Shown one piece after another: positions 34,853 through 46,319 of a stretch of DNA of 64,000 nucleotides. The stretch lies in assembly GCA_000469685.2 (NCBI GenBank), contig LS997565.1, positions 50,022,001 to 50,086,000 on the forward strand. Reading direction: 5' to 3'. Within the stretch, counting starts at the first letter, position 1. Every line of letters starts with the position of its first letter. A program made the position numbers and the translations under genes. This stretch comes from Haemonchus contortus. Its lineage: Eukaryota; Nematoda; Chromadorea; Rhabditida; Trichostrongylidae. The notes beneath the pieces are model-generated. The model was given only the letters and a program-made list of their open reading frames with translations, was not told the origin of the DNA and did no database searches.

Positions 34853-36610
34853 CACCAAAAAAGTAGGTCACTCCTCTGCAAACTTTTTGGTAATATGGGA
34901 ACCCAAGAGGAGTTCCCATTGTGAACTTCACCGTGGGACCTCGACTTGTGACCTCAGAAAAGCTCCCGGGGAATCTTTCAAGAAAAGTTATGGTGGTGTT
35001 AGCAGCACAAGTCCTCTGGGTTACATTGTTACGGTCTAGTAGAGTTGGGTAGTCTTTGCAGAGTATTTTGTCACCTGCAATCCGAAAATCATTACGATTT
35101 ACATTTTCATTATGGTTCAGTTCCTGATCAGTATCACGAGTAACTACTACTTTTCAGATCCCTTCCATACTCAAACGGCATGAAGATACTTGATATACAA
35201 TTACATTTCATAAATAAATTGTTCTCACCTTTTGAATGAGACTTCCCTCTTTCAAACATAATTACACGGTTGTTTCGCACACGATCCGGTTCCTCACTAC
35301 AAGTACCATTTAACAGTGTACAAACATCTCAGCCAGAAGTCTGTTTTCTCGATTTCGGCCTAAATATTCTCTTCTCGATGAGCTGTCACTTTCTGGATGA
35401 CAGCGTGCGATTTGCGCGAGCGACGCAGGGTATGAGCGGAAATGTGCGCACTTGGATAATGGACTACCGCAATAACAGCTTACAGGACCGGGGATTGTTG
35501 CATGATCAGCGGTCAGTCGGTCTGGCCTTTTGGAAAGTGACTGGCTTGCCTCCCTTTCGCCCTATACTATGCACCGATCACGTGGAGTGCACGCTGCCAT
35601 CCAGCACTTGGAAGATTGGACGGTGAAGAGCAGAAGGCTGAAAAGCAAGAAAACTATGTTCTCATCAAGGATGAACTATGTATCACTCAGTAGCGAGAGT
35701 CCTGTGGAATCTACTAGTATGCCCTGCAATCGTGGAATTGTCTTTTGCTATGAAATTGAATGGATCAAACCTTCATGGTATGCCACATCCTCAAATCAAA
35801 GATTACACAAATAGAGGACTTTTGTGACCAAGTCGGCCATGTACTTCTTGCAGAGCCCTACTGTGATGCAAAATGGTTCATAGATTTCTTCGGTATCTTT
35901 AAAATCTGAGCAAAATACCCTATCAGTATGGAAGGCATGCCTTTAGATCAAGCTACCCCAAAAAAAAAGAAGTTTTGAAAGAACCATTTTGTGGGGCTCG
36001 ATGGGTGCCATGGTATTCACACTTCTAGAAAATCTAGCCCTGAACTTACAACATAGAAAAGCGGAAGAAATGCGGGTTTGCGTTTTCTCTTCCTGGCTCT
36101 AAGATCCCTTGCGACAGGAGCTGCATATCTGGCTATAGCGAGTTCCGAGAGACCATAATCTTTTGCTATAGAGGCCGTCGTTACCATGCCAGCGAGTCAC
36201 TGTAATGGGGTACCTAGAATACCTAGGGAAATCCTTCGTGTAACTGGTTGCAATACTTGGGCCTATTTCTTTGGTTCTATCTGCTAGAAACTCGTTTATA
36301 CTCATTATGTTCTTAATATTTGCAGTAATCATGAAGGCTCTTTGATGGCTGTTTTAGGAGGATCGTGTAGATAGTGCAGTGCCTCAAATGGCGAGCGAGG
36401 GCCAAACCGGTCGGTTAAGAGGATAGTTAAGAGGGGTCCAGAAAAATGCTGTGGCAATGTGAAAGGTTATTCCCAACTCCTGTTGTTGAGTTGTTATCAC
36501 TTCAACGGTTAGGATCACTCTGGAACGTTTCACGAAACCACTAGCTGTCAAAAAACGCCCGTTCTAGACTTTGGTGGAAAATAACAGCGGTCACGCCAGG
36601 GGGGGGGGGG
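34853..36610. other. Intergenic region between the four-TM paralogues
   Basis: An AATAAA at about 35214 could end paralogue 1 transcripts. Plus-strand frames at 35270-35814 and a minus-strand frame at 36099-36332 show no domain or coherent splicing, so I do not call them. Confidence 0.4.
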
Positions 36611-36870
36611 GAACGGAACATTCACCCAGAACTGGATAGGCGCGACAAACCGCGCGGCAAAATTCGTTGTGATCAAAACGACTGTGGCGCTTATCATTGG
36701 GGCACAAATCCGAAGTGGGATAGGATAAGTAGCATCAGCTGGCCCCACTTATCCAATCTTCTTGAAACCCGTGCCCCAATGATAGGCGCCAAAGACGTTT
36801 TGAACACCACGAATTTCGCCGCGCAGTTTGACGCGTCCATCCAGTTCTGGGTGAATGTACCTATACCCCG
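36611..36870. repeat. Fold-back element, complete 'CCAATGATAGGCGCC' copy
   Basis: Clean inverted repeat: ACATTCACCCAGAACTGG at the left pairs with CCAGTTCTGGGTGAATGT at the right. The centre is near 36740. It serves as the uninterrupted relative of 13310-13830. A run of 12 G precedes it. Confidence 0.9.
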
Positions 36871-37545
36871 CCAAGGCACCGATGTGAGGATGGGACAGGC
36901 GGCGTCAAGCTACTCCATTCGGGCACTGGGATATGTTTCACAGTAGCGCTCACATGAGGAACGGAGCCTCCATGAAGTCAATCGAGATACTCACACCACT
37001 AAGGAGTTAGTAGTCTTCTGGAATTTGGGATCAATATCGTATTTTGCTCAGGTCTCGCTTGGGCTTGATCGTCCTCATTCCTCACAACCACACCCCCACT
37101 TCCATCTCCTTCTCCACCCAAACTTGTTCCTTCACGCTGAATCCACTTGAAGTTTTTCGTTCTCTCAATACATAGTTAGTTTAGGAAGAACAATGACATC
37201 GAGTCGTATTTTAGCTCATCAAGTCAAGAAGTTTGCAAGAACATGAGGTGCATAGCCCTCTATCGTCTCCTCAGACTTTTTGTGCAGCAAACTATTAACG
37301 GAATGTGTGTCTGTGATATGCCGGAGGTGTAGGTGCTTCTTTTCAGTGAAATAAGGAATTGGAACAACTTATAAAAGTGCTCGTGGAATAATATCCCTCG
37401 CAATCACCGCTCAATATGTCAACCCCCTCTTGCCCTGTATGACTTCCAAAGTGTTCAATTTTCTTTGATCGTCTTCCAGGAACCTATCACATCACGCTGG
37501 GTGAGTGTTGATACTGGGCTATTGATCGAACAGAATAGTGTGTCT
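36871..37545. other. Upstream region of paralogue 2
   Basis: No exon or element recognised. Some TC-rich stretches near 37080-37130. Confidence 0.4.
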
Positions 37546-37558
37546 CAGTTACGATGCG
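37542..37558 (+). promoter_or_regulatory. Likely trans-splice acceptor
   Basis: GTGTCTCAG ends ten bases before the start ATG of paralogue 2, the same arrangement as in paralogue 1. Confidence 0.4.
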
Positions 37559-40500
37559 ATGGCTTGTGTAGCGGTTCATTCTCATCTACTTGTCAGTCTC
37601 CTTGTAAGTAATGGCCATTTTCGGATTTGTCTACTTACCATTGAGGACTCTGATCAATCGATAACCTATCTAGACAATATATGGCACAATTATATTATTA
37701 TTGCTTGTCTCTGGATCATGGGATATGAGTACGAAATCGAAGACAACTAGCGGAGAAGATACTTTTAATGTCGAAGGTTTCAAGGTGAGATTCGACTTTA
37801 CGTTGACTATCGCAGGGTGTCGCATTGCCGCATAATGTTTGCATAACTGCATATTAATGACTGTAAAGAAAAGCCTGGAACGAGGAAGCCACTGGAACCA
37901 GAGGGATTCTGGAACCGTCGCTCACGTAGTATCACTATCATGCGATATTACAAGTGTAACCAAACCTTCTCACAACATACTAGAGACTACACTGTGGTCC
38001 ATATTGGGGTGGCTCCTGAAGGTGAGCTCTTTGGAAGGAAGTGTTTGGGAAGTTAGAAAAGAGAGAGCAATCAGCTGTGGAGCGAACGAAAATTTCATAT
38101 TGTATTGCCCGTTGTTACAGAACGAGCATCTAGGTATGATCCGTTCCCGTCGGACCTTCAAGGCGCCCAGACTGCCTTTTTCCTGAATCGGACGAGGTAT
38201 CTCAGCATCAGGACTACATTTCTGTCTCAGCACGGGAGACACGTACAATTCTTATGTCTTGGAAACACCGTCGCATTCCTCAGGGTTGTCGAACAAGCAG
38301 TGGAAGCTAGCTGAAGGAGGCGGAAGGCTCTGAAAGCGAAGTGGACGGGGCAAGCTGGTCGTCACATACGTGATCTCGTCCATAGTCCGCCGTTCGGCCT
38401 GCGAGCGCGCGAGCGAGCGATTGGGTGGCGCTTGCCAATTGTTTACAACTAAATATTGATCGATGCTGGCTAGCGCGTTCGTTCACTCGCAGACTATGAA
38501 AGCAGCCAGCCGCTCTCGCGAAACTGTTGTACATAATCCATAGAGACAACGACAAGTAGACTAAAAATTTGTTTAGGTGTCGACTGGGTAGGGGAGTCTT
38601 AAAAACGGTATCAGAATCTTCCGAATACTGTTCTACAGGTCATGAGTGCGGTCGTTCTTCACTGTTTATGCTTTGTTTGTGTGTTGGTATGCCTGATGGC
38701 GAACAATATTACAAAATGTTCACGGGTTCTTCCTCCAATTGTGGTAAGTTGACTTTTTCAATCTGAAACTTCCTTCTGCTGAGATGGTCTCTCCTCGAAC
38801 AGGAAACCTAGAAAGGCTTGCTGACTGGAATAGTCTATTGAACTCTGTCCAAATAGGAGGCGTTACCCTTCTCCGTCACCCTCCTTTTATTCCATGTGAA
38901 TAAAAGGGAAATGGGAAAGTTGATTAGAAGGGAAATGGGAAAGTCGATTCCTATGGACACAATCTGAAGCGAAGTATAGATCTATTTGTGAATTGAACAG
39001 ATTTTAGGGTGGACGAGACTATGTCGATGGAGGGCATTTGGACGAGTTTTCATTTGGTGTGAAACTTTATTAGCTGTTAACCGCATCGGCTGACTGCATT
39101 CACAACGAACACGCTTCACTCTGAATGAATTCAGCGTCCAGTGGGCCGAAAGCACGCCTTTTTTTCGAAGGCACTGCTGAAAGACAGTATGCGACGGGGT
39201 TGATTTTTGAGCCCCATCCGGGCCGCTTTTCAATCCACCAAGGCCCAATGTCGCTCTCTTACGTGCCAAAGATACCTATCACTAAGCAAAGCCATATCCC
39301 ATGGACTTCGTTTTTGAGTATTGGTAGTGATCGAAGATCAAACGAAGCATCTAACGTCACTCAACGATATAATACATTTAACAGCGGTTGACAGACCGAA
39401 CAAGTCCATTTTCAGATCATCACAATCATGGTTTTCAATTCAATATTCAATATTGGCGCATGCATAGGCTTATGGCTTCATAAAGCACCAAAATATCCCG
39501 GAGGATATTCAAGAGCCGTTCGTGGTGGAGCAGTAAGGCCCAATTTCATTGTCGATTTGCCATTCAAATTTTGTCAAATTCCTTTCCATTTGAAGAGGTT
39601 TTTCACCCTCATTCTGCATCCCTTCGATTTACAATCGCGATCGATCTTCCCATGCAGTTGGTGAGTCCTGGTGAGGATCAGAATCATTGTTTAGGTATTG
39701 TCTACAATAACTCTAGTCTATACTTTGGTTATCGCATCGTTATTCTGCTGCCGTTACCCGGCTCATTCGTCACAGAAGCCCCCAAGCAGTGCAGTTGTCC
39801 TTGTCGCGCATACGCCCAAAGAAGGCGACGAAAAAGGTAAGTCAAACAATCAAAGTATAGAAAATAGTGAACAATTAGTGAATGATCAAATTGGTAACTC
39901 GTAATTTCTTCTGCTTTCGGGTCACGATCGTACTCGGCGACCGGTGGAGTGGATAGAATGAGATATTGCAGGCGCAACAGAGACGCAGGATGCTAGAGCA
40001 ATAGCGCGTCAGCGGTCTGCCGAGTATGATCGCAGTCTAATTGATCCTGCTCACTTTAATGCATCGGATCTTCAAATTGTAGAAGGTTCCAAAGAAGCAA
40101 CGAAGGAACGAAAACGATTGTCAGCTGAAAACAAAAAATCTGACAAAGAAGGCAAGAAGAAATCAGGTTCCAAGCAGAAGGATGAATCCGAGGAACCCAA
40201 GAAAGGATCTAAAGAAGCCATTAGTGGGTCCAAATCAGCCCTAGAAGCTCCCTCAGGAATCAAAGCTGTTACTGGCGACAAAATAGGGTAGGTATATTTG
40301 CTCAATTGCCTGAGAAGATCCTACTTAGGTAGCTGCATTGTAAAACAGTTGAGATCTCCCCGAAAACTACCCATATATTTCTTAACGTATTTGAAGCATT
40401 TATACGTGGGAACAGTCCAGGGTTCTTTTTTTTGTGCCGAAATACTCATCTTGATATTGCATTGCATTGAATGATACGGTACGAACAGAGCCACCTGAGA

Positions 40501-41801
40501 CTGTGGGCATCCCCACAAACGATACATTGAGCTCAGAATCCACCCTCCACAGAATTTCTAGCAGGGCGTAGCCCAACCGATCTGTAATAAGCCATGCGTT
40601 CGGTTTTCATATGCAATCGTAGCTCCATCCAAAGGCACATTTTTTCACTCATTTAGGCGGAGCACAGAATTCTTTCTCCGGTGAAGTTCTTGTGAGTAGT
40701 CCCACAGAGTCAGGGAGAACTTGAACTTTGGTTGAACTAGACCTTGTGTCAGTGTATGCGTTATGATATTGGGTACTGTTACTCCTATAACTTACCTATG
40801 GACGGATCAGATTGCGATAAGTCCTACATAACCACATCAGTCATAACAGAGCTTGAATGTATGGCACATACAATGTGTTCGATTTATTCAATTTATTATT
40901 ATTCAAATGACCCCCTCTACCGTGTATATTTTGATTGCCTACGCCAAAAAATCAGTTGGCAGTGGCTGATCGATTTCAAGTCTCCATCAGCAATCTAGTT
41001 TTTTCATTATTATAGGACACGTGAGGAAGAAAAGAAGGCCCTCATGTCAGATAAAACCCAGCGCACAACGGTGAAAGTTGCTTTAAACTGATTTTGTTTT
41101 ATTTTTCTCCTCCCTACATCCTACGTCCTCTCCAAATATCGCCAACATCAGTTGTCGAGACAGTAGGAAAGTTGACCTGCAGATCATTAATAATTAGAAC
41201 AAAGTCTAAGAAGACAGGATTCAGGCAATTTGCACACAGAAATACCACCCTAGCAATTCTGTACAAAAGTGGAGTGCACGGCGTATTCCAGAAAAGGCGA
41301 TTTTCTCTCAGCCCTTCGTCTTTCGCATTTTCTGGCTACTGCTGCTCAAATCTATTATTGAAATACGGCAAAAATCTCTCAGAGTGCCGCCTAACTGTCA
41401 CGATAGAGCAGCCGGTAGAGGCGTCACGTTATCGTCTTGTCGGATCAGATTTCACCCTGGCAAATCTTAACCCACTGAGGGGTTCAGTGGAATTGTACCA
41501 GCATTGGGTTATAAGAAAGGTAGTTATAAGTTCACTGATGTCCATTAGTCATCGTGTGACCTCGATCCTCTGGTTATGTAGGAATCGGACCTGATCGTGT
41601 AGCTCCTCTGAAAATGGGTAAATACTTTTGTTACTTCAGAATTTAATTATTCTCTAATTACAGCCTATATCCGTTAGAAAGGATCCCAGCAATCAACCAC
41701 TGAAGAAAGATGAAAAGGGGTCGAAAGAACAACAACAACAACAACAAAAGAAGCAAAAGGTTGACACAGATGAAGAGCAAGACCTTTGGCTAGCTCAATG
41801 A
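37559..41801 (+). CDS. Four-transmembrane protein with GSK-rich tail, paralogue 2
   Basis: Eight phase-consistent exons: 37559-37603, 37674-37784, 38639-38743, 39416-39532, 39695-39836, 39972-40287, 41016-41070, 41664-41801 (about 342 residues; the seventh may extend to 41076). The N-terminus MACVAVHSHLLVSLL aligns with paralogue 1. Membrane segments are TIYGTIILLLLVSGS, AVVLHCLCFVCVLVCLM, IITIMVFNSIFNIGACIGL and STITLVYTLVIASLFCC, one per exon. Shared residues include A..H near the start of exon 3, VLPP at its end, and the FN..FN and C..LW.H..P..PG patterns of exon 4. The tail is far longer than in paralogue 1, rich in Lys, Glu and Ser, with repeated GSK blocks and a six-glutamine run. Poly(A) signal at 41856-41861. 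Product unknown; membrane location inferred. Confidence 0.8.
38376..38508. mobile_element. Fold-back MITE inside intron 2 of paralogue 2
   Basis: Right arm ends ACTATGAAAGCAGCC; the left end is eroded to CATAGTCCGCCG. GCGAGCGCGCGAGCGAGCG inner arm. Lies within the intron 37785-38638. Confidence 0.75.
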
Positions 41802-41855
41802 CTATTTTTGTGTGCATATTTTCATTAATGTAAACGCTGAAAAATAATACGACTC

Positions 41856-41861
41856 AATAAA
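41856..41861 (+). terminator. Poly(A) signal of paral­ogue 2
   Basis: AATAAA 55 bases after the stop codon, in a suitable place for 3' end formation. Confidence 0.6.
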
Positions 41862-42639
41862 TATGAAATGGGCGATTTCTGCTGTTTACACTCGCTTCCG
41901 ATAAGCGTTGAGTACTGTTGGGTCAGCACGCGACTTTTTCGCGCACGACATGTTCGCGCGGATTTTCCGTGGTCCAAGTGCGGCAGGTGTGGCCAGCGCT
42001 CAGCTCTCCAGATCTCCACCAAATCCTTATGTTGTCCCATTCTGACTCGAAGGTGCCGATGCTTATTGATCTGTTGTGGTTCAGGCCAAGGAATACCTCC
42101 GAAGCTCTTTCTCGCTGACTTCATTCTGCTTTCTCTATACTTTCAAATATTGTCTGAAATCCTTGAATTCCATTTGTAGCCCTTAATATGGCCTCAGTAG
42201 CTCCTCCCATGTGGCGGTGGCGTTAAGGGAGGCCGGCCATATGAATGGCCATCCACAACTTGACTTATCTGGAGAATCGACGCGTTAATCGGCTCCAATG
42301 AGCCAGTCAGTCTTGTATAAACCAAATGGGCTATCAAACGTCTCTACGATTTTTGATAAAGTAGAATTGATGGGGCATTCCGCGAATTCTGTACGACGGC
42401 AGTTAATTGGCCACTGCAATACCCACATTATTTGCGCTATCAAGCTCCAGGAATGGTCCCATTCCATTTTCTCTTTTCCATATTATTTTCAAGCATGTTT
42501 TTTCTTCTCGAGGATAGGGTGGTGGCTGACGTCCTCGAACCTTTTAGTGGTCTCATTAAAACGATAATGGCAGCACTCTGAGATATAAAAAGAGAAGAAC
42601 CTCATAATGCGTCTGCAGACGTCAATGAGCTAATTTCAG
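41862..42639. other. Open but unassigned stretch
   Basis: Between 42298 and 42570 three frames stay open, one minus and two plus, so the coding strand cannot be chosen. One plus frame includes WPLQYPHYLRYQAPGMV. It may hold the first exon of the next gene. Confidence 0.3.
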
Positions 42640-44411
42640 ATTGACGTCGTCGTCGAGGAAAGCTACATACGCCCCCAAACCGCAGTTAAGCCAAGATTTC
42701 CACCGAACTTGACGAAAAGGTTGGGCCATGATGCCATAGTTGGAATCAAAATTAAGTGAGCTTCTCTCAAGCAAGCACTACTTTCGGGATATTGTCGAGA
42801 TGGGAAGTCCCTAGTGTTCAGAAGATTGCAACGAGGGTATTGGACGCAGGGTAGGAGTCGAGGTCAGCTTTGCAAGTCTAAGGTTTTCGAGGCTCTGTCA
42901 TGATTATGGACTCACACCTGGGCACTATGTATGACTCTTTACCTTCAGATAACAGCAGTCACCTCCCTGTGAAGTTCAGTATGCTCATTATCCTCCATTA
43001 GGTTTCTGTTGGCTGATTATGCAAGACCAGAAACTGAATGGTAACCCAACATGGCCAGCAAGCTCAAGACTTTCGAAAAGATTGGCTTTTGTGACATCCT
43101 TCTAGGGATCACAAGGGGAAACCAGTAGGAGCTTCAAGCGGATGAACACCTCAGCTCACCGAACCAAGCATTTAAGTATGTCTTATTTCATGGCCCGGTT
43201 TAAGTCATAACGATGAAAAGTCTTCCTTCCGACTTCACCTGCTCCCTTCCAATCCAAACACCATCTGGCCCACTTCAAAGGCACATATACGAATTAATGC
43301 GGATATTTGACAAAAAAGCCCTATTCAAAAGCTCATTTGAAAAAAAGTCCAGCCTGGCCCATATAATGGGAAGCTAAATGTTAAACCATATGAAACCGAA
43401 CATTACCCCTCTCCATTTACTCCCAATCTCCTGACTGAAACTCCTCCTCTACAATATGCTCTTTTGAAGATTTTTCAAATGCTGCAAAAATTCACTGAAA
43501 CAAATGCCGAAATCGCTGCTTCTTCTACAAATATCATGGCTCCCATGCAAGTGAGTAGGCGTGCAGTTTGGGAAAGAACTAACAAATAGGGTATTCAATT
43601 ACCATGTAAAACTATGCCAATTTATCGTTGACTTCTGTGAACGCCTCTAGTCGAACCACAATTCATTCTCCCGAACAACAGCTTCTCAGAAACGGTTTTT
43701 GGTCGAATAATGACTCTGTTCCCTTCCGCAAAACTTCCTCTTCCGCCATAATGACTCCAGTATCGCTTATGCTGTCATTACTCTGGCTCAGAGAAAGACA
43801 CTCAGAGAACTTCATCTGTGTCCGATTGGCCCTCAAAGAAATACTCATGAAGCATCACTCAACCACCGGAAATCTTAGTTCTGATGGCAGCACTTACCTC
43901 CACCTACTCCATATCATTCGGAGAAGGGTGAATTCATGGAGTCACCTCATCCATACAGCTAGTCTGAAGTCACAAGTGAATTTCTTACAACATGAGGTCC
44001 CCGAACAGGGCGTCGGCACCGTAAGAATATTCGTGAAAGCTTTTCGCCTGTCTCATATTCTGGAAATGTGGTGAATTGAAAATGTAATATCTGCTTTTTC
44101 ATAAGAGCTACTGAAATTGGAATAGCATTTTTCCACTTATTGGAAAATTCGATGCTCTTTTCTTTGAAAATAGCTGAACATGATTCCCAAGATGCCCTCC
44201 GAATCATGGCCCGGGATCAGAAGAGAGGCTGCGAGTCTTCTTAATGGTTCCAATTCATGACCGATTCCTGAAACTCCTCCTGGAACAAAGCCCTTTTCAT
44301 ATTTTATGGTGCCCACCGTTGATTTTTATGATATCCATATGCTCATTCGCATACTTACACTTCTTCCTCCTCGAGGCGCATACTATAGACTTATGGGCAA
44401 GTTCGACGAAT
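42640..44411 (+). CDS. Proline-rich gene, partly resolved, possibly decaying
   Basis: Four consecutive exons agree in phase: 42640-42755 (IDVVVEESYIRPQTAVKP...), 43002-43040 (FLLADYARPETEW), a 19-bp exon at 43106-43124, and 43353-43550 (starting PGPYNGKLNVKPYETEHY and holding LKIFQMLQKFTETNAEI). A last coding segment at 44272-44411 reads PETPPGTKPFSYFMVPT and ends GKFDE just before AATAAA. Its frame is blocked upstream by a TGA at 44260, and other protein-like pieces between 43650 and 44230 lie in different frames (for example FILPNNSFSETVFGRIM). So the 3' half is either mis-modelled or a pseudogene. The start exon was not found. No family recognised. Confidence 0.45.
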
Positions 44412-45840
44412 AAATAAATGAATAAACAAATATCCATTTTACCTTTTACCTGTGTTTCTTGATCAGCTTTCTGGTAAATAAATAAATAATACTTTTGTGT
44501 GGCAGTGTTTTTTGTTAGTCATTTCTTGTAGCTGGGTTTGGTCTATGGGCCCTTTTGTTGAAGTCAATTTTTGAACTGCTGATTTACTTTGACTGATTCT
44601 TTCCGATTGCCCCCCCCCCCTCTCTCCTTTCCCTTTTACATTTACAATCAGTCACAACCATTCCGTTGCTCTGCCCCATGCTTGCTGTTATTGGATTCTT
44701 GGAGACGGTGAGAAGCAAAAAGAATTTGAACGATGGAACCTTTAACTCCCATAATTTCTCAACTTCGGCATGGTGACATAAATTTCGATGAATCTCTGAA
44801 ACATGTGGGTTTAATGAATCTTTTTTCGGTTATATTATATTATTCCGAACATCCTCATTTCAAATTGCAATATGGCATTGAGTTGAGCTCATTCGGCCCA
44901 CATATTGGCTTACAGAACTGATTTACGTGTTCATCTTTCTATTTTGATCCTCCCAAATGGATCCGATGCCAACTCTCATTTAGTTGACCCAAGCTAGATC
45001 AAACCAGGAAATTGATCCATTCTCCCGTACTTCTGATAGGCGCCCTTCACCACCACCACGTCTCAGCTCAATTCTGGCTTCACATATTTCACATTTGATC
45101 CTCTTTTTAAGAAATAGTCCATGTAAGTATCTCAATTTTCAATTTACCGGAAATTATGAATTCCTTGTTCATTTCCAGGCAGTTGACGAATTACGATCAA
45201 CTTTTAATGTATGTGTTAATGCAAGGCCCTACTTATACTTCGAGAATTTCCCATATTAAGAATTCATCCATTCCCCAGCTGTGTGCTTTAGCGGTGATTC
45301 TTTATGTCCATAAAATTTCCTGATGAGCTCTCACTCGTTTCTTTGAATAACTCAGAATTCCCTCCGGTCTAAGCTCTCCTTCAAAAACAGCAGGAAGACT
45401 ACTCTGAAAGTTTATTCTTTGTTTTGTTCATGTTTTTTTTCGCTCGCTCGTGTCCTCATTCGGACCAGATTTGGTTGGAGGACAAGTTTTCCGTGTGAAC
45501 GTCTTCGGGTGACTTTCCTGTTCGATCAAAATAAATGGAACTTTAAGCCCTGATCTCGCAAAAGCTGTTGGGCCAGGATTCCCTGATGATTATGCAGACA
45601 GAAACGTAAAAGCTGGATACGTAGGTTCAGAACCCATCCTTCCTAGTGTATCTTTCATTTGTAAAGCAATATAAATAACTAATCATGGCTCATTCCAAGT
45701 AGTTCAAACGATTTCTAGCGTTACTAGTTTCTAGACATAATTTTTAACAGCATAATTGAGCGGCACTCTGTTAATATAACCCTGAATTTCACCTATTTCT
45801 GCGTTTGACGTCAAACTAACTTTTTTGGTTATCGGCTGAA
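44412..45840. other. Coding-like fragments without a gene model
   Basis: Plus-strand frames starting MEPLTPIISQLRHGD (44733), SNQEIDPFSRTSDRRPSPP (44999) and an exon-like piece after TTTCCAG at 45178 look translatable but could not be joined in phase. They may be another decayed member of the preceding gene. Confidence 0.25.
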
Positions 45841-46319
45841 TTCAAAGGCACAATTCACGACAAAAATGGATCGTGAGATTACCCCTTAGGATAATTTGAG
45901 GCCTCCGCGTATACCACATCATCTGGCACTATTTGGTCGGAAAACGGCCTAGTTAGGGAGTTATAAAGGCTCAGAGATTGTACCGTGTGTATCCTCGGAC
46001 GAGTTTCACCGGCATTGTAGAGGCTGCACGAACCCATGTAGGATTCAAACAACTTATCACCCATAGCGACAGTGAAAGGCAATTTTGTGCAGTTCCTGCT
46101 CGATGTAGTCAGCTCTTTTCGTGATTGGGACATCCAAAATCTCGTCCTAATACCCCTTTCATGTTATTTTCTCCACGATAATCTCGTCCAATCTCTACTT
46201 TCACTACTTTTGAAAATTTTCTCGCTTTCTTCACTACCGATGAACTATTCCGAACCTATTCTTCCGCTTTTCCGCTGAAAAGAGGTACCTTAAAATTATC
46301 GTTAGCTGTACCTTCAAAA
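45841..46319. mobile_element. Terminal-inverted-repeat element, second copy
   Basis: Starts TTCAAAGGCACAATTCACG and ends GTTAGCTGTACCTTCAAA. Inner sequence matches 14187-14700 partly in reverse (ACACGGTACAATCTCT region). Confidence 0.7.

Noticed and set aside
43628..44074. 148-codon plus-strand frame
   Set aside because: Three frames give protein-like pieces here. This one has no splice link to the phase-consistent upstream exons.
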